Virus record (IMG/VR): IMGVR_UViG_3300017719_000013
Span: 1-50,896 of that record
DNA from: a virus
DNA: 50,896 nucleotides
Reading direction: 5' to 3' (one strand)
Part shown: one piece after another, positions 28,317 to 37,352 of the stretch
Position numbering within the stretch: the stretch's first letter is position 1
Layout of the letters: each line of letters begins with the position of its first letter
Program-made: the position numbers and the translations under genes
Notes under the pieces: model-generated
Seen by the model: the letters and a program-made list of their open reading frames with translations, nothing else
Database searches by the model: none
Told to the model about the DNA's origin: nothing

Positions 28317-28501
28317 TTGCTCATCTCGTTAATGGTTTTCTGGATTAAAGTCATTGCAGACTCTAACTTTTCGATTCTAGTTTCTAGACCTTTAATGTAT
28401 TTATCTTGATCCCTTTTAGCAACAGCTTTCTTGTACGCAGAAACATCAGAGTTTACGATTCCCGATCCACTTTCACTCCTAATAAAACTATGGTTATTCA
28501 T
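28313..28501 (-). CDS. Small coiled-coil protein between baseplate and fibre genes
   Basis: A 62-residue protein with a polar N-terminus (NNHSFIRSESGSGIVNSD) and a heptad-like C-terminal half (YIKGLETRIEKLESAMTLI) that should form a coiled coil. Both ends are locked into the operon: its ATG overlaps the stop of the DUF4815-type gene (TAATG) and its TGA overlaps the next ATG (ATGA). I recall a similar small gene at this place in marine T4-like phages, without a known function. It might trimerise with, or chaperone, the adjacent fibre; this is inference. Coupled overlaps on both sides make it a real gene rather than chance. Confidence 0.8.
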   Translation of the reverse strand: MNNHSFIRSESGSGIVNSDVSAYKKAVAKRDQDKYIKGLETRIEKLESAMTLIQKTINEMSK

Positions 28502-31500
28502 TATGTGACCGCAACTGCTGTCAAATCATATATGGTTGGCGCCAAATGAATATCTGGAACTAAATTTCTAAGCTGTGGTGTATCTAATTCATTACCTAAA
28601 CCAGTAGCACCAAGTCTCATGACAACTCTAATTTGGAATGTAGTAAAGTCATCAGTATGAACAGTCTCATCAAGGTCATATTCAAACTCTTTATAATCTC
28701 GTGTATTACTAGTATTAGAATATAAATCTGGATTAGCATTAACTAGCTTTTTCCATTCCGTAGAGTTATTATTACCTACAGAATCAGCAGTTGCAGACTT
28801 ATCGCCCTCGGAATTATTAGGATAAACAAATCTTCCATACACATCAACAAATGTACCTGGTGGTCTATATGCAGATAGTTTTACTTTTAAGCCCTTCGCA
28901 GGTAACAGATCATTCAAGATAACTTCTTTAGTAACCCAATTAGAAGTGGTTGCTTCTACTGTAGTAATCTTGTATTGATACGCATTTAACTCTGCCATGT
29001 CAACATCCATCATTGGAGTAACTGTTGAGATGGAACTATTCAAGTTAACTTTAATTCTGAAAGGATCTATAGTATCTGAATCGACTATTTGCTTACTCTT
29101 ACTCTTAATAGTTCTTAGATTATTAGTTGTATATACATTTGAATTAGATGAGATTGGTTTATCTGGTTGACTCGATCCACCAACCGACTTTCTCAGTTCT
29201 AAAGATGAAGAAGTGTTTGAACTATTGTCTATTTGAATCTGTGGTTGGAAGTAAGACAGCTTTACTTCATCTACTGTGGTTATCTTTGCAGAAGCACCAG
29301 TAGTAACACCATTAATAACTTGATCATTGGGTCTTGCAGTACCATTGAATCCATCAAAGATTGTGGAGTTATTCGGAGCAGAAGCTACAAACTGCACACC
29401 AACTGCGGGAGTGACATTATCGGGTACTCCGGCATCTTCCCATGCTTGAGCAATTTCACTATCTGTTCCCTGATTACCAAGATTTACGATAGTGTATGTG
29501 TTTCCATCCACCATCTTGCCCTCACCAAAACCAATAGTGACTGGGGTTGCACTATCTAAAAAGTTATTTACTCTAGCAGAACTTTCACCCAGATGCAATT
29601 TTTCTATATTCTTAGGATCATAGTGTGAAACTTTACCCGCAACACATCTTTTAACTACAACACCATCTCCAAATCCACCGACACCCTCAGACGTATCATA
29701 AATCGTATATGGGTCTTCTAGCGTATAAATTTTATTAAGCCCTTCAGTTCTTTGACTCAAAATTCTAGTGACAGCCTTTCTATCGGACAAGCTAATATTA
29801 TCACTCTGTACTAATACATAATCTCCATCAGCAAAATCGTATACCGAATCTGCAACACCGTCATCATCAGCGTCTGTTTCGAGACTACTAGAACTTATGC
29901 TTATTTCATTGGGGTTGGAACTATCGCTACCACCAACTGCCATCTGGAATGAACGGTTATCAGTGAGAGCATAGACTAACTCACCTACTTCAAAGTGAGT
30001 GGTCTTAGTGGAATCATTTGGATCAGTTGCATTTTCTCTTATAGTCAAAAATTCAACATCATTTGGAACTAGTTCTACAGAACCTTCAGAAACAAAATCA
30101 TGACGATTAATAGTGAACTTCAAATCTTCGTCTTGATAAGAACGCCAAGCACTATCATTTGTAGACGTAAACAATGCACCATCACCCCAGTCATTGGTTA
30201 CTGCTACGCTTTTCGCAGTTGATCCCTCTGATAAACTTGTCTCACCTACTTTAGATGTGTAGATAAGATATTCTGGCGAATTAGCATCTGGAATTACTAC
30301 AAAAGTATATTCTGAGTCTGCCTTCAATTTGACAGGATTGTCAAACTTAAAGTTTGTTGGAGCAGTTCCATCATCAGAAACTAATATCTGATCAGTTATG
30401 GGGTCTAAAACTTTTTCACCAAAAGGAAGAACATTTTTGGAAGGGTATCCATTAACGGTCTCTCTTATTTGTAGTGTAACTCCAGTTGTTGAACTAACTC
30501 TTTTGAAGTAAACATCGATATCACTTATGTAAACATAGTCTGCTCCCTTAGATGCGGCAGATTTAACTCTAAATGTTTGAGCAATCGGATCTCTAGCAAA
30601 TTGTTGGAATCTTCTTTCGACAATACTTACATCAGTATCAAAGTCAACAGTTCTTGTTGTTGTATTAACTTCTGTTTTATTGATAGCGAAGTTATAACCT
30701 CTGAATGTAGTTCTTCCATAAGATGTAGAACCAGAGTCAATCGACCCATACTGATCAACATCAGCAACTTCTAATATGTTCTCACCAACAAAGAATGTTT
30801 CGGCAGGCATATAGAAGAATCCGGCTAAACGACCTTTAGAATCAGTTCTGACCGCTTGACCTTTGTTAGATGCGTGACCACTACGAACATCAGATGCTTT
30901 CATGCTTGATCCAACAGCACCTGGTGAGATATGAACATTTACATCTTTTTGATCGAACCAGAAGTAATGTCTAGTGTTAGGTCTTAGGCCAGTCACCAAA
31001 ACTTTAATTATTTGTGACGCTAAGAAAGGCTTCATGTTAACATCTGTAACAAAGTTACCAACGGCCTGAGAAAGCGAACTCTCTGTTGCTGTCAATCCAG
31101 TAACTTCAGTGGTTTCAAGCTGATTCAAAGTATACCAACCACCTGATAGTGACCAACTTTCTAGTTCAGTTCCCAGTACTTCTTCTCTTGTAAGTGGTAA
31201 AAATTCTTGTATGTTTTCTACTAAATCCATCATAGGACCAGCAATATCAAATTCTATATCAATTTTAGGATTTTGAATAACATCATAACCACTAACAAAC
31301 TTTGGATGTAGTCCAACATTACCTCTATAATTGTAATAGTTAGATACGCAGTTTCTAAAGTTTGTTGCATATGGTTGATCGATAAAAGAGACTTTTGGTA
31401 ATTGATTAAGTGTAGTAATCTCATCAAATGAATTTGCGGCAGTTTCGTTAGATACGCCTGATGTAGTTGAACTATCTATTTTTAAGTCAATGGGAAACTG

Positions 31501-34332
31501 TCGAACAGCAGGCATAGCAACTGTTCTAGTTTTATCGACTGCGGCACTAAACTGTGGATCACCTAAACTAGCGCCCATCAAACTTTCAAAAGTATCTGTC
31601 AAGATTCCGTTTTTAAATCTATCGACACCATCTGATCCTGTAATAATAAGATTTTTAGCATTTATTTCTGCCATAGTTAGCGCAACAGATTCAGTCAGAA
31701 TATCTATCTTCATTTCTAGTTGTTCAATATCTTTCATTGTGTAGGTTTTATTTTTCCTACTCTTTACGAATACCGAATCAACTCCCTGAACTGAAATTGT
31801 ATTGCCCGGACTAACGATCTCTGCAATTTCATATAGTCTGTCTAGCTTTGGTTTTACAGGAGACTCTGCTTCAGCACCTTTTATAAGCCTAATCTCTCCA
31901 TATTCATCTAAGACTACACTATCAATTCTATTTAAATAGTATTCCTGCGTACTGTTTATGACAGAATCTTTTGCAGATGGGGCAGTATTTCTAAAGATAC
32001 GAGTTTCTTGAGGCGTAACCGAAAGCGCCGAGCCAGGACCTGAAGCCACATCTATGACTTTTTTCACAGCATACGGTCTTAAATCATAACAATTAGTTAA
32101 AGTATATGTTTTTAGGTTTTTAGCTGTATATGGTTTCACCAAGTGTTTATTTGTCACGTTAGTGTAACTATTGGCAGTTAAATATCCATTAGAATATTGT
32201 CTCTCTAGATATCTCACCTCTACTATTAGTGAATTGCTTGGTGGCAAACTTGCTCCAGACTTTAACTGTAGATAAGATATATCATAGAAAGCATCTTTCT
32301 GATTACTAACCAATCTAAACTTAGATGTCACATCAACGAAAGGATCAGACTCAATTTGAACATCTGTATCACACAGAACTCTTATAACTTCTATCACATT
32401 AGGTAAACCTAAAGATGCTGTACGTTTAACTGGATCGTATCCAGTTCTCACATATCCAGTAGCTTCTGATAGTGAATCTTCTGAAGTTCCCTCAACAACT
32501 CTGCTGTAGTAGAGATGTTTTATTTGCTGAGTAGAATTTAGCGAAGCGAATGTCACTGTTATACCATCAGAACGACCATCACTAGCCTGTTCACTAAGCG
32601 CACCATCTGCTAACTGTTCAACACTACTAGGAGTGTATATTTCAGAATTACCCGAACCATCTTCAACGATAGCAAATATATCATCAGTTTTAACTGGAAC
32701 ACCATCTGCGGAAGTGGCGATAGTGTGTGCCCTACCAACCAATGGAAAATCTGATTTTCTTACTCGCTCAACCAAGTTGGTACTAGTGATAGATTTAATA
32801 CTACCTTTACCACTATCGAATACCATGCACCCCTCATTAACTTTTTGTTGACCTGTAGGAGTGGTGTCTGCATTGGTTTTTAGTAGAACTCTGTTGTCGC
32901 CAGGCTGATAACCAGATAGACCTATATGCGTAGGAGCAGTTCTTTCATAACTTGCTTCTTTAACAACATTAAACACATATATTTTACCTGGCTCAACATT
33001 TCTTACACAACAAGTACCAATAGTAGTTGTTCCACTCAATAACACATATTGAGGAAGTTTAGATGAAAGTGTATCACCAGTAATATCAAAATCGATTACA
33101 GTCGTTCCATTTGTAGCGACAAACTCAAAGTGCTGATCGTAATCAACTGTGGTTAGTTGCTGTGATTTAGTTTGTGTTGAAGTGACCTTATCAAGAGTAA
33201 TCTTATTAGCTGAAACATTTCTGACTTCTTTACCAAAGACATATGCTTTACCGGGCGAGATAGACACTTGAGCGGCAAACTCTTCTCCACCAATATCATT
33301 GGTTATTGTCACTGGTGACTCTAGTGTGGCATCTAATCCATCAATAACATAGTTTCCAGACTCTTCATATGTTCTTCTAGACAACTCTTCGCCCAATAAA
33401 CTATATTGAGTGTAGTCACGAAGTCTAACTTGCTTTCCATCTCTATATCTGATGAGAGCAAAGAAATCTTCGGGTTCATTGGTTGATGAATACGCAATCA
33501 GTTTAGGAAGCAGTTGTAGTCTGTCTGCACCTGGTGCATTATAGTTATTATAACCTGCCGCATTATCAAGAAGACTTCTATCTTGATTAGAGTTGACTAA
33601 GTTCTCTTCAACAGTAAAGCCAACTGACATCGGGTTTACGATAGAAGGATCGGTTGGGTCTTGACCGGGGATACTGCTATATCTTGTGACAATAGTAAAC
33701 TGCCTATCAACAAATAAGAAATGACCCTTTTGATATATTACTCCTGGCTCGCAAGAAATACCAAACGCTCTACCAACATGATCTACAGTTTCAGATGTCG
33801 TTAGCGTTATTGGGTTGCCATCAGAGAGAACTGGGTTTTCGTTGCTGTCTAGCAGTGAAAGACTTTCGTTTACACCAAACTGTTTAACGTCTGTTGAACT
33901 GGGACCGGTTGCACTGTTTAGATAGTTAATGTAAAAAGTTTTTAAGTTTGGAGCAGAGGTTTCGAATCCACCAAGACCTTTAACGATTTCTGCTCTAAGA
34001 CCAGAAGTGCCTCGAAGCAAAAATCTGGTTGAAGAACCATCTTCGGAAAAGACTTCATCATACAGGCTTGGTTGAGTGAATCCAACTTGGTCTTTTATCT
34101 TAACATAGAATAAGTCATCACGAGCAGTTAAGTTAACACCACTAATGACAGTACCTTCTTTGTATATGTTAGAACCGAATCTTTCTACTTGTTTTTGTAG
34201 AATAGTTTGAAGCTGAGTTAGTTCTCTAGCTTGTACCGCCTTTGACGGAGTGAACAAAACACGATTGAATTGTTTCTTCTCGTCATAGTCATCATAGTAC
34301 GGATCTACATTTAAGTCTTTATTGATACCCAT
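28501..34332 (-). CDS. Giant baseplate/tail structural protein, DUF4815-type N-terminus
   Basis: A 1943-residue protein, the longest in the window. The N-terminus (NVDPYYDDYDEKKQFNRVLF, then AVQARELTQLQTILQKQVER) matches what I recall of DUF4815 phage proteins; the motif is highly conserved in marine T4-like phages. A coiled-coil stretch lies near residues 860-905 (DIEQLEMKIDILTESVALTM). Near 1245 comes DPIAQTFRV followed by a sandwich-like region (LQIRETVNGYPSKNVLPFGE). Module A occurs at about 1606-1662 (GNTYTIVNLGNQG, VGVQFVA). Located directly after gp8, it occupies the place of T4 gp9/gp10, so a wedge-to-fibre connector role is plausible but unproven. AAGGGAAAGAG precedes the ATG. Confidence 0.78.
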   Translation of the reverse strand: MGINKDLNVDPYYDDYDEKKQFNRVLFTPSKAVQARELTQLQTILQKQVERFGSNIYKEGTVISGVNLTARDDLFYVKIKDQVGFTQPSLYDEVFSEDGSSTRFLLRGTSGLRAEIVKGLGGFETSAPNLKTFYINYLNSATGPSSTDVKQFGVNESLSLLDSNENPVLSDGNPITLTTSETVDHVGRAFGISCEPGVIYQKGHFLFVDRQFTIVTRYSSIPGQDPTDPSIVNPMSVGFTVEENLVNSNQDRSLLDNAAGYNNYNAPGADRLQLLPKLIAYSSTNEPEDFFALIRYRDGKQVRLRDYTQYSLLGEELSRRTYEESGNYVIDGLDATLESPVTITNDIGGEEFAAQVSISPGKAYVFGKEVRNVSANKITLDKVTSTQTKSQQLTTVDYDQHFEFVATNGTTVIDFDITGDTLSSKLPQYVLLSGTTTIGTCCVRNVEPGKIYVFNVVKEASYERTAPTHIGLSGYQPGDNRVLLKTNADTTPTGQQKVNEGCMVFDSGKGSIKSITSTNLVERVRKSDFPLVGRAHTIATSADGVPVKTDDIFAIVEDGSGNSEIYTPSSVEQLADGALSEQASDGRSDGITVTFASLNSTQQIKHLYYSRVVEGTSEDSLSEATGYVRTGYDPVKRTASLGLPNVIEVIRVLCDTDVQIESDPFVDVTSKFRLVSNQKDAFYDISYLQLKSGASLPPSNSLIVEVRYLERQYSNGYLTANSYTNVTNKHLVKPYTAKNLKTYTLTNCYDLRPYAVKKVIDVASGPGSALSVTPQETRIFRNTAPSAKDSVINSTQEYYLNRIDSVVLDEYGEIRLIKGAEAESPVKPKLDRLYEIAEIVSPGNTISVQGVDSVFVKSRKNKTYTMKDIEQLEMKIDILTESVALTMAEINAKNLIITGSDGVDRFKNGILTDTFESLMGASLGDPQFSAAVDKTRTVAMPAVRQFPIDLKIDSSTTSGVSNETAANSFDEITTLNQLPKVSFIDQPYATNFRNCVSNYYNYRGNVGLHPKFVSGYDVIQNPKIDIEFDIAGPMMDLVENIQEFLPLTREEVLGTELESWSLSGGWYTLNQLETTEVTGLTATESSLSQAVGNFVTDVNMKPFLASQIIKVLVTGLRPNTRHYFWFDQKDVNVHISPGAVGSSMKASDVRSGHASNKGQAVRTDSKGRLAGFFYMPAETFFVGENILEVADVDQYGSIDSGSTSYGRTTFRGYNFAINKTEVNTTTRTVDFDTDVSIVERRFQQFARDPIAQTFRVKSAASKGADYVYISDIDVYFKRVSSTTGVTLQIRETVNGYPSKNVLPFGEKVLDPITDQILVSDDGTAPTNFKFDNPVKLKADSEYTFVVIPDANSPEYLIYTSKVGETSLSEGSTAKSVAVTNDWGDGALFTSTNDSAWRSYQDEDLKFTINRHDFVSEGSVELVPNDVEFLTIRENATDPNDSTKTTHFEVGELVYALTDNRSFQMAVGGSDSSNPNEISISSSSLETDADDDGVADSVYDFADGDYVLVQSDNISLSDRKAVTRILSQRTEGLNKIYTLEDPYTIYDTSEGVGGFGDGVVVKRCVAGKVSHYDPKNIEKLHLGESSARVNNFLDSATPVTIGFGEGKMVDGNTYTIVNLGNQGTDSEIAQAWEDAGVPDNVTPAVGVQFVASAPNNSTIFDGFNGTARPNDQVINGVTTGASAKITTVDEVKLSYFQPQIQIDNSSNTSSSLELRKSVGGSSQPDKPISSNSNVYTTNNLRTIKSKSKQIVDSDTIDPFRIKVNLNSSISTVTPMMDVDMAELNAYQYKITTVEATTSNWVTKEVILNDLLPAKGLKVKLSAYRPPGTFVDVYGRFVYPNNSEGDKSATADSVGNNNSTEWKKLVNANPDLYSNTSNTRDYKEFEYDLDETVHTDDFTTFQIRVVMRLGATGLGNELDTPQLRNLVPDIHLAPTIYDLTAVAVT

Positions 34333-34349
34333 TTGTTATACTCTTTCCC

Positions 34350-36359
34350 TTAAAAATCAAACGTGAACTTTATTTTTTCTGTTTTTTCTGCTTCTCTGGT
34401 AATAGGTGAAAAATCTATGAAGTGCAAAAGATCACCTGTGTATGGTTGATATTCACCATAACTTATTATTTCTGCTATTTTATTATTTATACTAAGCAAG
34501 TCAGACTCCTTTTCCTTAATATAAAATATACCTTTTTGGAATTTACTTGCGAAGTCTCCATAGTAGTCAACAAAAGAAATTTCAGTACTACCTAAACCAT
34601 CTGTATCTCCAGGCACATCAACATTCTGTAGATAATTATGAACCTGATGAACTCTAGCAGTAATAATCTCTAGATCATAACTATATTCTGGTGCTTCTGT
34701 GTCTACCTTGTCAGTAACATGAGAAACTTTCGCATACTTACTTGCATCAATTAAGTCTAACTGTGCTTGAGTTGGTGTGAATACTGTTCCAACTTCATTA
34801 TCACTTGCTCCAAGAGCGATAAAATCAGAACTAGTCATATTACCTGAGTCTGTAATCGTGTAGCTGACCAAAGCCTGTGCTAACCTTATATCAATTATTT
34901 TAATATACTGCTCAATATAATTGTTAGCAACTATTGCTCCCGAAGTATCACCCCTAATTGTTATTTTTAATCTGTTGTCTACTCTATGAGAAGCTGTTCC
35001 ATCTGCCGGAGTAGTGGATGCGCCATCTTCATCTAAAAGTACTGGGTCTTTTACTAGACCCACAATCGAATATGTATTTGCATCTGGAGTTTCTAAAAAC
35101 TGACCACTAAAGTTTGTAACAACAGATAGTCTACTCATAGCTAGTTCTGAAATGGGGTCTGAGCCATGACCACCTTTTGGAGAGACGACTGCCCTAAGTA
35201 TTGTTTCTTGACCACTTGCTTTAACAGAAGTTTTTAGGAAAGGTGGATAAACAACTCTTGCTGTAGCAAACTTATATCTCTGCCCTCTTCTTTCAAATCC
35301 AATTTTTGTTAGCGTTCCCTCTGTGTTAAGAACTCCGTACGCTTTACAGTCAAATTCTTCTGGTACTGTCTGTTGGTCGTTGGGAACAGCCTTACCACGT
35401 TCACTATTACTTACAAGTATTTTTATAACTAATTGACATTGAACAGGACCAGACTCTGCTGATGGCGTAAATGAATCGTTAGTGTCCCCTGTTCTAACAG
35501 TAAGTTGTAGATTATTTTGTTCTGTCTCGGATCCTAACACATCATACAGTTTTCCAGATGGGTGTCTCAGATACATATTTTTATATGCGTTAGTTTCTGT
35601 GTACAAACTTCTTCCAGTAACAGATGTTGTTGTTAGTGTGACTTGTCTGACTCCAGTTGTTGCTGTCTCTCTAGAATCAATAGATTGAACATCAGATGCA
35701 TTACCTTCTGTTGTCGCCAAACCAAATAGATACTGGTTAAACTGTCCTATGGGGGTCGATTCTATATCAATTCTTGATATATTTTCTCGTGCGTTTCTAA
35801 CTACATCTGGATCACCATAGCCACCACCATCATCAGGATATAATGGAAGAGGAAGACTTGTTGGTGTTCTATACTGCTCAACCTGGCTTTTAGGAATTGA
35901 AAACATATATTGCCAAACATACCCATCTTGAGTCTGCACTACTCTATAGTTTTTTGCATCAACAGCGCCGGGGATTTCTTCAGAGGTGGCACCGTTGTTA
36001 TTATCCAAACACTTTAGCACTATATAAGGTGAAGTATCTCCATCTTCTTGAAGTGTTACATACATATTTAATTCTTCGATATCCCTAGTGTCGTCATACT
36101 GATCATACACGGTGCCTCTAAGCCAGGGGTTCTCGAAGAACATATATCTTGCACTGTCTTGCGTTACCCTATTTGCAAATACGACTTTTCTCTGAAAGTC
36201 TCTTTTAGCTTTTTCAGTATTGGTTATCGTAGGCTTTACCTCGAACTCCGGGTCTGTTAGAGAAGCAGAAGCCATTACATAATAGTTATGTAAGGCTAGC
36301 GAATCATATAAACTATGAGTGGTTTCTGTCTTAAAATTTTCTGTAATAATCTTTGTCAT
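34350..36359 (-). CDS. 8: Baseplate wedge protein gp8
   Basis: This encodes a T4 gp8-like wedge subunit, a dimer that sits on gp6/gp7 in the baseplate. Matches to T4: YIVLKCLDNN near residue 112 (T4 VYRCLD), QDGYVWQYMFSIP near 142 (T4 GDGYVWEYLFEIP), and the extreme C-terminus KIKFTFDF (T4 INILFTF). It is 669 residues, about twice T4 gp8 (334); the extra sequence lies between these anchors and includes a module A copy at about 496-545 (VSYTITDSG, IALGASDNEVGTVF). It follows the YHYH gene after 18 bases with a weak GGA site. Its order gp6, gp7, (YHYH), gp8 keeps T4 synteny. Confidence 0.85.
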   Translation of the reverse strand: MTKIITENFKTETTHSLYDSLALHNYYVMASASLTDPEFEVKPTITNTEKAKRDFQRKVVFANRVTQDSARYMFFENPWLRGTVYDQYDDTRDIEELNMYVTLQEDGDTSPYIVLKCLDNNNGATSEEIPGAVDAKNYRVVQTQDGYVWQYMFSIPKSQVEQYRTPTSLPLPLYPDDGGGYGDPDVVRNARENISRIDIESTPIGQFNQYLFGLATTEGNASDVQSIDSRETATTGVRQVTLTTTSVTGRSLYTETNAYKNMYLRHPSGKLYDVLGSETEQNNLQLTVRTGDTNDSFTPSAESGPVQCQLVIKILVSNSERGKAVPNDQQTVPEEFDCKAYGVLNTEGTLTKIGFERRGQRYKFATARVVYPPFLKTSVKASGQETILRAVVSPKGGHGSDPISELAMSRLSVVTNFSGQFLETPDANTYSIVGLVKDPVLLDEDGASTTPADGTASHRVDNRLKITIRGDTSGAIVANNYIEQYIKIIDIRLAQALVSYTITDSGNMTSSDFIALGASDNEVGTVFTPTQAQLDLIDASKYAKVSHVTDKVDTEAPEYSYDLEIITARVHQVHNYLQNVDVPGDTDGLGSTEISFVDYYGDFASKFQKGIFYIKEKESDLLSINNKIAEIISYGEYQPYTGDLLHFIDFSPITREAEKTEKIKFTFDF
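34484..34491 (-). promoter_or_regulatory. Possible internal late promoter
   Basis: The leftward strand reads TATAAATA inside the end of gp8, about 152 bases before the DUF4815-type gene. An exact match, but inside coding sequence and in AT-rich DNA, so chance is possible. Confidence 0.3.
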
Positions 36360-36377
36360 TATTTTTTTCCAAATACG

Positions 36378-37352
36378 TTACTGAGAACGAGGTTGTTTGC
36401 TTACCGGTCCTACGACATACGGATAAGCGGGGTTATTCGGTACTTCATCTTCGCTTACTTCATCGAATGTTAAGAAGTAAGCATATGTGCCTTCTTTGAA
36501 ATCTGGTGTTACGCAATATCTTCCATTAAATGCGTCTAGAGTACCTGTAAATTCTTTAAGTTCATAGTCTTCTACATAGATCCCTTGTATAATAGATACT
36601 CTTTCTGGATGATTCAATATCGGATCATCTTGATCTCTGAGTCCATAAGCACTTATCATTTGCACCACGCTAGAAGTTGGGTCGAGTGGTTCGTAATATC
36701 CATATGGACCGTAAATTGGAAATCCATCAAGTGCCCATCCTATTATCTTAGAGTGACCCGCAGTGAATGTTGTGTTATCATGTTCAATCGTATCATGTCT
36801 TAGATAATCTGAACCAAAGGAACTAGAACTTATGTAGTCACTGGAGTTGACAAAAATCATATTTGGATTAGCGCCATTAGCAAATCCATTGTAACAAAAG
36901 TTTCCAGTTCTATATCTATACTCACCATCTACTTCTGGTCTACCACCACAGTTATCTAATGCGTCATTCAAGTCCGGGCTACCCAGATTGAAATGAAAAG
37001 TAGAACCAGAATTGGAATTATCTGTTGGATGAATTTTAGATAATGGGCTATATATTGGAACTCCATTAATAGCAACACCAACAACATCATCTTCTTGTAC
37101 TCTTTTACTTGGTTCAGAATACTGATCTCTGTCACCTGCACGATATTTTATTTTATACTCTTTAGGTGGATCCCTATCTATTATTGTATTATATCCAGTT
37201 CTAGTGTCCGAAAACCCTCTAACAGCACCAGTGTTTAGAGGAGAACCGAAAGTAACACCAAATTTACCATCGCTAGAAACTCCATCAGTGTTTGCACTGC
37301 CTGCTTTAGCAGGAAAAGGATCTCCATCTGTTTTTATTTTCAAAAATGCCAT
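36378..37352 (-). CDS. YHYH-domain virion protein
   Basis: A 324-residue protein with features of the YHYH domain: GHSKIIGWALDGFPIYGPYG at about 197-216, and toward the end NGRYCVTPDFKEGTYAYFLT with a YPYVVGP finish. YHYH domains occur in secreted bacterial proteins and, as I recall, in marine T4-like phage structural genes; their biochemical role is not settled. The gene sits between gp7 and gp8, its ATG overlapping the gp7 stop (TAATG). T4 has no gene at this position. It has several aromatic and Cys residues (DNCGGRP, NFCYNG, YCVTP) that could form disulfides. A baseplate-exposed binding protein is inferred. Confidence 0.8.
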   Translation of the reverse strand: MAFLKIKTDGDPFPAKAGSANTDGVSSDGKFGVTFGSPLNTGAVRGFSDTRTGYNTIIDRDPPKEYKIKYRAGDRDQYSEPSKRVQEDDVVGVAINGVPIYSPLSKIHPTDNSNSGSTFHFNLGSPDLNDALDNCGGRPEVDGEYRYRTGNFCYNGFANGANPNMIFVNSSDYISSSSFGSDYLRHDTIEHDNTTFTAGHSKIIGWALDGFPIYGPYGYYEPLDPTSSVVQMISAYGLRDQDDPILNHPERVSIIQGIYVEDYELKEFTGTLDAFNGRYCVTPDFKEGTYAYFLTFDEVSEDEVPNNPAYPYVVGPVSKQPRSQ

